From Camellia lanceoleosa (lineage: Eukaryota; Streptophyta; Magnoliopsida; Ericales; Theaceae): DNA of 64,000 bases. How positions within the stretch are numbered: the stretch's first letter is position 1; each line of letters starts with the position of its first letter. Position numbers and translations under genes: made by a program. Of this stretch, positions 1 through 10,077 are shown piece by piece. The notes beneath the pieces were generated by a model. It did not search any database. It was given only the letters and a program-made list of their open reading frames with translations, and had not been told where the DNA came from. The stretch lies in NCBI GenBank assembly GCA_025200525.1, contig CM045768.1, forward strand, positions 52,336,925-52,400,924, written 5' to 3'.

Positions 1-108
1 AAGCAATATGAAGAACAACATGCTCCGAACGGCCTTGGGCCCAATGCATATTTCTGCTTAACATATATACACTTATACAAAATTCAGATCAAATGACTGT
101 AGTTCCAA

Positions 109-405
109 ACACACTGGCCTTTGGCCCAATCAGATTTCCATTCATGTTAAAACAGCCTTCGGCCCATTCAGATTTCCATTCATGTCAAAACGGCCTTCGG
201 CCCATTCATTTATGTCAAAACGGCCTTCGGCCCATACATTCGTGTCAAAACGACCTTAGGTCCATTCATTTATGTCAAAACGGCCTTCGGCCCACTCGTT
301 CATGTCAAAACGACCTTCGGTCCATTTATTTATATCAAAACGACTTTCGATCCATTCATTTCTATCAAAACGACCTTCGGTCCATTCATTTCTATCATGT
401 CAAAC
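109..405. repeat. 30-bp tandem repeat inside the LTR
   Basis: About nine to ten head-to-tail units with core GTCAAAACGGCCTTCGGCCC. Unit starts at about 184, 214, 244, 274, 304, 334 and 364 give an exact 30-bp period. Units drift towards the right end (GGCC to GGTC, CTTCGG to TTTCGA). Confidence 0.9.
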
Positions 406-733
406 TTTTGTCCACAATCCCAATTAGAAACTCATAAAGCTTATAAGGGAAATAAACAATTGGACATTGACAAGCTTTCAAATATCAATATTACTCACAG
501 TGATCGGCTTGTGGATTTGCCCTGGAGCTTGACCCTACACATTTCATGAACACAAAAGGGGTCACTAACAGTTCAATCCGTTCTTTGATTCACATATTCC
601 TCTTTAGGCTTTATTCTTATCTCATTAACTTATTTATAATGCTTAACATATGCCTAAGAGTGCTTACAAGTGAAAGAGAACGGAAAACGAAACACAGAAC
701 GAGCATACAAAATTTCAGAGAACAGGGTCCCTG

Positions 734-962
734 CTCGAGCGTCAACTTCCCCGCTCGAGCGGACCCTTAAGGCTTGCAAAAGTACTGGTTGCATGAAAAA
801 TATGCTCGAGCGTGGAATAGAGCGCTCAAGCGGAAGGCCTGTCTACAAAAACTCCCCGCTCGAGCGTGAAACATCCCGCTCGAGCGAACATCCAACTTTG
901 CAAAAAGTGCTGGGAGCACGATTTTCCCGCTTGAGCGGCTCTTCCCCCGCTCGAGCGGACAT
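734..962. repeat. CGCTCGAGCG palindrome cluster (LTR 1)
   Basis: Eight copies of a 9-10 bp palindrome, exact or with one change (CTCAAGCG, CTTGAGCG), spaced about 12-60 bp apart in otherwise unrelated sequence. The same motif cluster occurs at 35,060-35,380 and 60,636-60,972. Confidence 0.9.
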
Positions 963-2019
963 TAAAAATCTGGGTTTTCCAGATTGAGTTCTTGAGCTCC
1001 AATTCGAATTTCAACCAACAAAACATGCATGTTATGGCTCAAATCTCAAATATAGTTATGCTAACATGCCATAAACACCAAAACACATTACAATGGAGCC
1101 CAATTCACAATTAATTCACATGCATGCCCCAATCTCCCATCAACTCATTCTAATACAAACAAAATCATACATTCAAAGCTCATATCTTAATTATTCAAAC
1201 ATGCATGCTAATCTTGATTTCATTTCCATCCCAAACAACGCAAATGGTGTTCATTCTCATGGAATACAACAAAAGCATGCTTGCATGTAAGATTTAACAC
1301 CTTTATTTCCATGTTCAACTCAATACATGCTAGATTATGCATTTCCACAACAATTATATACATGCATGCCTTCATTGACCTTCAATTGAACACAAACAAC
1401 TCAATTCCCTTACATTCAAACTAATTCATGCTCTTGACCATCTATTAAACTTGAATTCACAAGATGATGACTATAAATGCATGAATCACTCACCAAGGAG
1501 CTTTAATCTTCCCAATTTAGCAATACTTGAGCTTAATCTCCAAAAGGTCCAAGTCTTGAACCACAAATGCACAATTCTCTCCTCTCTCTCTCTCTAACAG
1601 CTGGCTCTCTCTCCTTTTCTCAAGTTTTGATCAGCCAAAATGAGGTCATAGGAGAGAATGGGATGTGTAGTGCTCAAATACAACAAACCCCACTAGCCAT
1701 AATTAAAAATATTAACAATTTGAGCACAATGCCATTAAATAAATCAATTTAATTTGACCCGAATCAATTTTCAATTAAATTTCACTGTAGGCTCTAAAAT
1801 TATGTTAATCACAATGACGTAATCAATTTCGGGTTCCGTGGCCGATAAGGCGCTTAATTTAATTTCCAAAGCAGATTATTCAAACAGGTATTCCCACGGT
1901 GAACAGATAGAATTCCAAAATCACATATATTCACATAATGACACACAAAATCATATCAAAACATATAATCACATACGCATTAGGAACCAATTAACATAAT
2001 ACAGAACAGGGGTATCACA

Positions 2020-2262
2020 GTAATTCTATCTAATTAACCGGAATAAGAACGCATGTGTTTTCAAAAACAAGATATCATGTTTAGTAGTGGCTGATCTTTG
2101 ATCAGGCGAGCAGGGGTGCTCATTGCATGACCTTCCCCAATCGTACCCAAGTTCCCTAGCCAAGGCAACTTTGGTGATGACGAACACGTGGCCTTAGGCA
2201 ACGAGTCAAGGTTTCCTAAATTTCCCCAAAATAAAATATTTAGGTGGCGACTCTGTATCTGG
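2020..2262 (+). mobile_element. Remnant of a Tat/Ogre-like LTR end with primer-binding site
   Basis: The sequence TTTAGGTGGCGACTCTGT at about 2,240-2,257 resembles the LTR-end/primer-binding-site junction of Ogre-type Tat elements, whose primer-binding site is complementary to tRNA-Arg and begins TGGCGACTC. The upstream 200 bp would be the end of that LTR. No coding sequence of such an element follows, because a chromovirus LTR begins about 140 bp downstream. The identification rests on the short binding-site match alone. Confidence 0.4.
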
Positions 2263-2399
2263 CAAAGCAGTCCATGTTTGCCACTTCTTTCTAAAAAATC
2301 AGTTTTCCAAAACAATTTGCCGGATTTGGACTCTTTGGTGATTTATCGGTCTCGCATTGCACTTTGCAGGATTAGATTCAGAACCGTGACATTTGAGTC

Positions 2400-3958
2400 C
2401 GAACTGTGGTAAGCAAGGCCCTCGGGGCGCGTCCACAGGTTGCCCCTCTCTTTCTACACACTCTCTCTCTACAAATACTCTATGTTTTAGAGGTTTTCTA
2501 CCCTAGTCCCTTTGTAAGAAAGTTAGAGCTTGGTTTGGGCTATCTTTTGATTCGAAAAATCTTGGATTTGGAGCATCTTGGGTTTTATTCTTCCTTCACC
2601 TTTGAGCTTCTTCATTTGAGGTAGGGATACTCTACTCTTAATTATGAGTTTTGACATAAACATTAGTTATTTTGTATTAATGGAGGGATTTGGTAATTTT
2701 GGGAAATAAGGGTTTGAGATTTGAAATGTTTGAAAGAGGGGTTTTCTACCTTTGGGCTCCATTGTATATGTGAAGTCTTAAAAAGGGGTTATGTGTATAT
2801 AATTGATGAAATTGGACCTTAGGTGCAATAGTTAAGAAATAGGGATTAATGCCCTAATTGAATCTAAATAATTAATTTGTATAATTTATTTGGTGAATTG
2901 TGAGAATTTGAAATTGGGATAAGAATCTTGAAATTGGGGGAAATTTTGATTGAATAGTGTAGTTGGATTGACAAATCACTCACCGATGGAAACTGTAATA
3001 AATTATCTGTTTAGAAATAACTATTTTAGGCTATCGGTGGAGGATAGTCTTGATTGTTGTAGATCCTGCATGATGATTAGGGAAATTGAAACTAATCAAT
3101 TGGATTATGTCATTGAATGTGACGGTGGAATTAACACATTAAATATGTGAATTGTTAGGTCATTGTATATGACTGTGTTTAAATACATTGTATATGTATA
3201 ATGTATGGGAGGAGATAGAGGATGTACTCCATTGTTTGGGAGGAGATAGGGAATGGACTCCATTGATAACTAAGTTGGCCGGAGTGTCTAGGATGCAAGT
3301 CCCGAAACCTTATTTATTTATGGGTGCCAGTTCCCTCGGACGTAGTTCCGTAAAATGGCATATGAATAGAAGTGTTGAATGATGTTTGTTATCGAAGTGT
3401 TGTTTTATGAGTTGTAGTCTCATTCTAAACTGTCTGGATAATGTTGGACTATGTCAATGAATTAAATTGGATAAATGATGGGAAGTAGATTAAATGTGGG
3501 GAAAATGTTGATTGGTGATAGAAATGGTATAAGTCGGTTTTCAAGTGTTAAACATTTATCGAATGCTTATGTTTCAGTTAATTCTCATATTCTGTTTAGC
3601 ATATCTCTACTGGGCTTTGGCTCACCCTACTTGGGACACTATTTTCAGGTTTAGGTGACATGCCGCCTCCAAGGTCATAGCTTGGGAGGTTTAGGGATTG
3701 GAGGCTTCTTTTTGTTGTCACACTTTTGTGTTACATGTAATTCATGCCAATGGGTTTATATGTAAAAGAGTTAGGACTCTTCTTTTGCTGTAACCAAGTT
3801 ATACTTGGAAAGATATAAACTCGTAGGGCATTTATTTCATTTGTCAACATGTAATATCTTTTGTAAAGAACACTCTGATGAATGTAAATATAATGTTTCT
3901 TTTATTGTTTATGGGTCTTATGAATGATTGTTTTAAGTCATATTTTGGGGGCGTTACA
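2400..3958 (+). mobile_element. Chromovirus LTR, 5'-truncated, same family as the LTR at 58,973-61,163
   Basis: This plus-strand LTR matches the reverse complement of 58,973-60,480 along most of its length. Shared landmarks are a 'ttggagcatctt.ggtttt' segment near 2,570, the 'ctactgggctttggctcaccct' region near 3,608, a 'ccgcctccaaggtcatagcttgggagg' region near 3,664, and the terminal GGGCGTTACA ending at 3,958. The first few hundred bases of the full LTR, including the CGCTCGAGCG cluster, are absent here. No internal region follows, so it is a truncated solo LTR. Confidence 0.75.
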
Positions 3959-5156
3959 ATTATAAGCCACATATAAACTTGACAAAACACAACCTACAGG
4001 TAACATTAACTAAAAGTTTAACAACAATACTAATATTATGAAGCATAAAGTGTTTTATAGTCTTGATTCATACTAATATTATAATTGTTAAATGAATAAA
4101 TAATAAATAAAAATGCTTCAAGAACCATACCAATTGATAAGAATTTTATTCAAGAATTATCCTGGAACTAAAAAAAATTGCGATGTCAATGGTTTGAAGG
4201 TTGTTGAACCTCTTTTAAAATTTAAAAAAAAAAAATTGTGACAAAATAAAAAACTCAGCATCTCACCAAAAAATAAAAAATAAGAAACAAAGAAAAATAA
4301 GCATTTATGTGAGAAGAAGACATTACCAAAAAGCAAAATACATCAAAATAATCTAGCGAATGACTTGTGCCTAAAGATACTCCCCAACCAAAATGAAGCG
4401 CAAATTATCAACATCTGATATGTCTTTAAACTCACTGCTAGCCTCACACTCCATTTTTAATCATCAAACAATCCTCAAAGATTCAATTTTCCCAAGAACA
4501 TCAAATTAAGGATATTAATGCAACAAAGTTCACTCTAAATGGTTAACAACAATGTCGAAAACAAAGGATAAAAGAAAAAAAAAAATGAAAAGAAAAGCAA
4601 GAAGATAAATACAAATCTGAATAAAGGAGCTCTCATATGATCTAAACAACAATGTTAGGAATACAAATGAATAAAAACAAACCCAAAATAGAATTGTAAA
4701 CAAACACCAAATCAAAATCAAATTAGAAAACAAAGGCACCTAAGGATCTCATCACATCTTGAGTTGAAGAAATGTTTTTAGAGATCTATTAGTTGGCATA
4801 ATGGGAAAATGAAAAAACCAAAAAAGAAAAAGCTCATTATGTAATGAAAAAGGCACAAAAATAGTGAAAGCAAAAATTAGAAAACCTAGACAACAAAAAT
4901 TAGACTTTGATGAGGCGGTGGCTAGAAGGAAGAGGCAAAGCTGAGGAAGGGTTGAGAGATATCTAGAATCTGAGATGGGTAAAATGTTAAAAAATAGACC
5001 ATTGGATTAAATTAATCTAGACCATCCAAATTGCCACATAGGACAAATAAAATTTTAAAATCAGTCTTGGAAATGGACCATGGATAAAAGGGAGAAGCAA
5101 TTATAGTCATCGTATCAAACACTACCCTTCCTTGTTACATAGAATTTTCCCTAAAA
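3959..5156. other. AT-rich unclassified sequence, possibly a gene-fragment-carrying repeat
   Basis: No convincing coding frame. The segment 4,990-5,155 resembles 18,440-18,545 in the same orientation: 'ccattggattaaattaatct' against 'cttggattgaattaatctaa', and 'ttgttacatagaattttccc' against 'ttgttatatagattttagcc'. The two may be copies of one repeat family. The Tat element inserted at the right edge of this block. Confidence 0.4.
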
Positions 5157-5161
5157 CTAAA
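5157..5161. repeat. Target-site duplication CTAAA, left copy
   Basis: Five bases directly left of the 3' LTR of the Tat element. They are identical to 16,829-16,833 directly right of its 5' LTR. Confidence 0.9.
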
Positions 5162-5939
5162 TGTATGAGCACGAAATATTGTCCTCGTATAATCCTGTCG
5201 ATCAAGTCTGTGCTCCTCCAAACGTCGTCGCTTTACTCCCTGAAAACACAAACGTGACCTAGCCGGCGGGTGTGTGCTGGATACCTCTCCAATGCCTAAG
5301 TCAACAAAATAGACAGATAGACAAAAGCTCTGTGTATTCGGGAATCAAAGTTGTGTTACCTCTCCATAGGTGATGCTATGAGCTTTTATAGGTTCCGCGT
5401 GGCACAATCCTTGTAGGACTCTTATTCCTCCATGTAGAGTCCTCCTATGAGTCACACTCTTGAAAGATAATGCTTATCTTTCAACACCCCCTTTACTGCT
5501 TAAACCAAGTGAGATGGTCCTAGCACGGTGGTACGACCAAACGACCGAGCTAGTATTGTCATGTTGAAATGACAACTTAGACCGAGCTATGCCCTAGCTC
5601 GTCCCTTCCTTTACCTGTTTGTACCTCAGTTGTGCCTATTGAGACCGAACTAACCTCAGCAAGCTACCACCGCGCCAACCAGAGTAAGGTCCATCAAGTG
5701 GAAGCACCATACCTCGGCTCCGAATACCCTGACCGAGCTAACTATCTCTACTCCGACCTTGGTGACTGTGATTATTCTTGGACCGAGCTAACACTTGCTA
5801 GGTCACTTCCATACCTGGACCGAGCTAACACCTGGACTGTGGTCCACTTACTAAGCCCTTCTTACTATGGCCCATAGAATGGCCCATAGAACGGCTCATT
5901 ACCCAGCTCGGCCCAATTTACATATAAATGACCCTCTCA
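5162..5939 (-). repeat. Tat element 3' LTR
   Basis: Begins (minus strand) TGAGAGGG at 5,939 and ends ...CATACA at 5,162. It is 778 bp, 12 bp longer than the partner LTR. The difference matches a local duplication in the 'gcccatagaa' stretch near 5,870-5,895. It carries about five exact CCGAGCTA motifs between 5,540 and 5,830. Confidence 0.95.
5382..5390 (-). promoter_or_regulatory. Probable TATA box, 3' LTR
   Basis: TATAAAAGC on the minus strand, conserved at the same place in the 5' LTR (16,283-16,291) and in the truncated relative near 55,074-55,081. Confidence 0.5.
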
Positions 5940-6345
5940 ATTGCCCCTTAATTCCATCTGTACAGCATGATAGGGATTACCTTTTTTCCAGTCGAGCTAA
6001 AAACTTTAGCTTTTCAACAGAGCTAAATCCACACCGGGCTACCCATCTGTCCGGTCAAAACGTCTATTCAGTCGCTGTAATTGAATCGCTTCTCATTCCA
6101 AGAACATATGGCACACTCTCATTGGCCCAATGCAGCTGTCACGCCGTCTTCGTACTTCGCGTATTTTGAACAGTCCCGCCCTTTTTTTCCCTTTCTCTAC
6201 ACAAAACTAAACCCTTTGTTTTGAACCATTTCATTTGCACCATTCATCTTCTCTTTTTTGCTCGAGCTTCCATTCCTTCCAAACATAGTGCTTGTAAAGA
6301 GCTTTTTCTCGTGGCTTTGATCTTTATCAACTCGTCTTCAAACTT

Positions 6346-6926
6346 GTAAGTAACCCAATCTTGTTTCCTCTTTGTTGATTTCACATCTGTTTTATACAAC
6401 ATGCATTTTTGTATGATTTTCAAAACATCTATTCCACTTTTGCTTCCATTTTTTTGAAAAAACCTCTGTAACATAACCACTGTCTATATGAATAACTTGG
6501 GAAATGGTAGTTTTGATCCAAAATCACACTCCAACCGAACTAGGATTCTGTTTGCATTAAGTACAAGTTTAGCCAAACTGAACAACCGAACTAAAACTTC
6601 ACATCATACTTGTAGTTTCAATAAGTCTTAGTACCTTTTGCTCATCTTAGCCGAGCTATCGAACCATACTAGGTTTGCGCAATGCCGCACTAGAAAGCCT
6701 TCACCACTGACCGAGCTACAACTTGGGGCTAAACCAGCTCTCTTAGTCAAAACCAAACTAAGAATGTTGCCCCAAATGCTTAACCGGGCTAAAGACAATT
6801 GCTCAAACCGAGCTAAAAATGGATAGTACCCTACGTAGCCGAGCTAGGACTTCATTTATCTTACTTTTGTTTCTTTTAGCACGGTCTAACGATCTGTGCT
6901 TAACACCTTTCTTTTTCACCTTGCAG
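6346..6926 (+). other. Candidate 5'-untranslated-region intron of the antisense gene
   Basis: A strong donor (TT|GTAAGTAA) at 6,346 and a pyrimidine-rich acceptor (CTTTCTTTTTCACCTTGCAG) ending at 6,926 bracket a stretch without a convincing long frame. The first plausible start codon of the antisense gene is 106 bases further on, at 7,032. The stretch upstream (6,176-6,345) is pyrimidine-rich and could be a leader. I infer a spliced leader. The interval also holds many CCGAGCTA-type motifs. Confidence 0.4.
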
Positions 6927-7548
6927 ACTCTGACTAGGTTGCCCATGCACTCCTTTGAGCGCTCAACCGAGCTACTCAAATTTTCTAATCGAGCTAATAC
7001 TTAAGCTAATTTATTCATAATTTAATAGCAAATGGGTAAATATAGGTTTTTAGTAAACTCACCAGGGGCCATGGCCGAGTTCCGAAGGGACTACCATATC
7101 CCTAATGATGTCCATCTTACCTTGGCCGAACTAGATATCACACCCTGGGGAAACCCTGGCTTGGTTCCTTTTACCCTTCTTTCCATTGTAGAAACTGGAC
7201 TAAGATTCCCTGTACAACCTCTTCTTTGCGAGTTCCTTAGACAAACTAACCTCTGCCCTACCCAACTTTCTACAAATTCATACCGCATAATAAATGGCAT
7301 CGCCGAGCTAAACCGCCGGGCTGGCCTTAACCTCGGTTTAGCCGAGCTCTTCCACCAATATTCCATAGGGTCAAATGAAGATGGCTGGATTTACTATTTA
7401 AGAATAAGGCGCTGGGGTGAAAAGATAATAAAGAATACCCCGGACAAGGATGTAAACGATGATGATTTCTTCTGGGTTTCTGGGAACTTCGAAGACCACG
7501 AAGCCCAGATCCCTGGCGACCGAATTAATTGGAATAAAGGAGTCACCA

Positions 7549-7639
7549 GTATAACTACCTCGGCCCAATTTCATGTTCTTTCTCTTACTTCGGTACTTAC
7601 TTTTAACCGTACTAACTATTGTCTCCTTCCTCTATGCAG
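7549..7639 (+). other. Intron 1 of antisense gene
   Basis: GT at 7,549 and AG at 7,638-7,639, 91 bp. Removing it joins exon 1 in phase 1 to the frame that runs through 7,780. The alternative donor at 7,593 would give a 47-bp intron and break the frame. Confidence 0.6.
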
Positions 7640-8298
7640 ATTTGAACCTTCTCAAGTCCCAGTATAGCTACTCCAACTTAAACACACTTCGCGCCGCACT
7701 CCGATATCCAAACAGGAGCTAGGCCGAGCTACTAAATTTTGAACTGACCTACCGATATAGTGGCCGTAGAAAGACCAGGGTGACCGATTTCCTCTTAGAG
7801 CCATCCCCAGAACCTGATCCTTCCCTTCCACAAGTCAACTTGATCCCATTGACTGCGGAGCAAGAGATGGCCAAGAAAGGAGCGGTAAGGGCCCTTCTAA
7901 CCGAAACAAACCAGGTCAAGGTACCACCAGCCAGCCAAACTCAAGAGACCGTGGTAGCCCTGCCAACCCATCAGCCTTCAACATCTCGGGCAGACAAGCG
8001 TGCTCGAATTTCCACAACCGAGCCACGCCTTGTTGATGAAGAAGACACCATTCTTCCACAATCCACTTCACCAAGCCCACAACCGGAGCGCTTGGATCGA
8101 GCTAGCCCCTCTAAGTGGGTGCCAAAGGTCACCTTCAAGAACCGCGCTATCACTGACTCCGATTCAGTGGTCGCGGAAAAAGATCATTTGCTGGCCTTCA
8201 ATCTGGCCAAGAGTGCTTGTCTTCTAGCCGACATGAATCATCATGATCACCTTACCAAGCTGAAGGCCATTCGCTCAGCTTCAAAGTCAATGGTGTTG

Positions 8299-8378
8299 GT
8301 AAGTTCTCTTTTTCATTCTCCAAGTTTCAACATCTTTTAGCTCGGTTCCTACTCAATACTGCCTCCCTCCCCTTGCAG
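8299..8378 (+). other. Intron 2 of antisense gene
   Basis: Canonical GTAAGT donor and a pyrimidine-rich TTGCAG acceptor, 80 bp. It falls in phase 0 between a Leu and an Ala codon. It contains a stop (TAG near 8,338) that splicing removes. Confidence 0.8.
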
Positions 8379-9254
8379 GCCTTACAGAAGAACCACATTG
8401 CTCACAAACGCGTGCTGGAACTTCGAAAAACTACAAGGCAGACCATGGAAGAGGCCAATGAAAAAATGGCTGAACTAAAAGAATCTCAGCAAAAGGTGGC
8501 CGAGCTACAAGTTTGAAAGATAAATACTTGCGTGAGCTAGCCAAGCTCGAGGGAAAAAAGAACGCTGAGATAAACGAGCTAGAGAAAAAGGTTGAGGATG
8601 CGGAAGACTGTGGTTACAAGAAGGGGGAGGCCATTTATATCAAGCAATGTGAAGCTGCAAAAGATCTTTTCTTCAAGTGTGGATGGAAGGCGGCTGTGGC
8701 GCAGCTCGGTCATGGTCCAGAGACCGAGGTCTTCAACCCTCCCCCGTATTTCATACCAAGCTGTATGGCGGAGTACCCTACTGCCATTCAGCAAAAATTT
8801 CTGCAAGAAGGAGAGGACGAAGATTCTGCTTCAGAAGACAACACCCAGCCCAGTCGTCAGTCTATCTCCCCAACTCTAGTGGTCTCCATCCCTCCTTTGC
8901 CTGCTGTGTTTCATGCGGTGCCTTCGTCCGAGCTTAACCAATGGGGCCTAGGCACAACCGAGCTACCTGTGGGTGAAGACCGGGTTGTTCTGGATGCCGA
9001 TTTAGATGACCTCTTTGCTTGATTATGCTCTTTTCTTTTCTTTAGGTGATATCTTTTGAAGTTTTTGTAACCAGGCTAAGGCCCCATTTTTTGTACTTTG
9101 ACTTTGCATTATCAATGAAATCATCTTTTGTTTTCCTCAACTGTCTGTTCGGTTTACTTCTATGCTTGTATTTACTTTCCTAATATAATCTGAATGAAGT
9201 AAATTCTCTGGCCGAGATATTTATCCCGGTCTTAACTTTGCAATCTAACTGGCC

Positions 9255-9960
9255 ATACTTGCCAACCTTTTCAGCCTAGATCCTTATCTCGGCTGAAGAA
9301 CAATAAGTGTTGGTTTTTTCAGCCAACCTCTTCAGCCTAGATCCTTATCTCGGCTGAAGAACAATAAGTGTTGGTTTTTCCAGCCAACCTCTTTAGCCTA
9401 GATCCTTATCTCGGCTGAAGAACAATAAGTGTTGGTTTGTCCAGCCAACCTCTTTAGCCTAGATCCTTATCTCGACCGAAGAACAATAAGTGTTGGTTTT
9501 TCCAACCAACCTCTTCAGCCTAGATCCTAATCTTGGCTGAAGAGAGCGTAAAGTTGGTTTTTCCTGCCAACCCTGAGTGAAGTGTTTGGTTATTCCTACC
9601 AAACGTCCTGCAGCTTGGATCCTTATCCTGAGCTTAGGAGGGGTGTTGGTTATTCCAGCCAACCTCTAAGTTGGTTATTCTTGCCAACCTAGAGTGAAGT
9701 GTTTGGTTATTCCTGCCAAACGTCCTGCAGCCTGGATCCTTATCCTGGGCTTAGGAGAGGTGTTAGTTATTCCAGCCAACTTCTAAGTTGGTTATTCCTG
9801 CCAACCTAGAGTAAAGTTTTTGGTTATTCCTGCCAAACGTCCTGCAGCCTGGATCCTTATCTTGGGCTTAGGAGTAGTATTGGTTTTTCCAGCCAACCTC
9901 TTCAGCCCAGATCCTTATCTTAGCTGAAGAGAACTCAAAGTTGGTTATTCTAGCCAACTC
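9255..9960. repeat. Tandem array of hairpin-forming repeats between convergent genes
   Basis: Five units of 61 bp (GTTGG at 9,309, 9,370, 9,431, 9,492 and 9,553) are followed by related units with a longer period of about 115-118 bp (TTTGG at 9,585, 9,703 and 9,818). Most units hold two short inverted repeats: CTTCAGCC...GGCTGAAG around a 14-15 nt loop, and GTTGG...CCAAC around a 9-nt loop. Some units have TTTGG...CCAAA instead, so both arms have changed together. The array lies between the 3' end of pol (minus) and the 3' end of the antisense gene (plus). Tandem repeats in the region 3' of pol are known for Tat-lineage elements. Confidence 0.85.
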
Positions 9961-10035
9961 TGTTTTTGTTGCCTCTAACTCACTAAAATAACTTTTACAG
10001 AATAAAACAATTATGCTAAAAAGAAAACTACTTGT

Positions 10036-10041
10036 TTTATT
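10036..10041 (-). terminator. Possible polyadenylation signal 3' of pol
   Basis: AATAAA on the minus strand, about 40 bases past the end of the integrase frame. Full-length genomic RNA would have to read through it to reach the 3' LTR. Confidence 0.3.
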
Positions 10042-10077
10042 GAGAAAAAGAAAAATTACAAGTACTTTAAAGAAAAG

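Larger units (their letters stand above)
1..2019 (-). mobile_element. Chromovirus-type LTR, partial (window starts inside it)
   Basis: Read on the minus strand, this block starts with TGTGATACCCC at 2019 and aligns by eye with the solo LTR at 34,073-36,669. Shared landmarks in the same order are a 'tatctgtt...cgg..ggaata.ctgttt' segment near 1,880-1,910, a 'gccttatcggc...gaaattg' segment near 1,830-1,850, and a cluster of CTCGAGCG motifs about 1 kb into the LTR followed by a short tandem repeat. No polypurine tract lies to the right of 2,019, so this is more likely a 5' or solo LTR than a 3' LTR. The other end is outside the window. Short open frames inside it are chance frames over repeats. 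Confidence 0.7.
7032..9022 (+). pseudogene. Antisense accessory gene of the Tat element, broken
   Basis: Plus-strand gene opposed to gag-pol. Exon 1 (7,032-7,548) starts at ATG and encodes about 170 residues with a hydrophobic 'FPVQPLLCEFL' and 'CPTQLSTNSYRI' region. This resembles the 'putative gypsy-type transposon' family (Pfam Transposase_28), known from antisense or extra ORFs of Tat elements. Intron 1 (7,549-7,639, GT-AG) keeps the frame into exon 2 (7,640-8,298), which has one in-frame TAG at 7,720. Intron 2 (8,299-8,378, GTAAGT...TTGCAG) also keeps the frame. Exon 3 encodes a charged coiled-coil rich in E, K, A and L, then shifts frame near 8,510 and continues to a stop at 9,022 with an acidic tail ending DLDDLFA. 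Function is unknown. Gag-like, regulatory or derived transposase-like roles remain open. Confidence 0.75.

Noticed and set aside
93..437. 114-residue frame with repeated 'CQNGLRPIH'
   Set aside because: The 30-bp period is a multiple of three, so a tandem repeat without stops gives an open frame. It has no start context or homology.
7593..7639. Alternative 47-bp intron in the antisense gene
   Set aside because: Shorter than usual for plant introns, and it breaks the frame. The donor at 7,549 preserves it.
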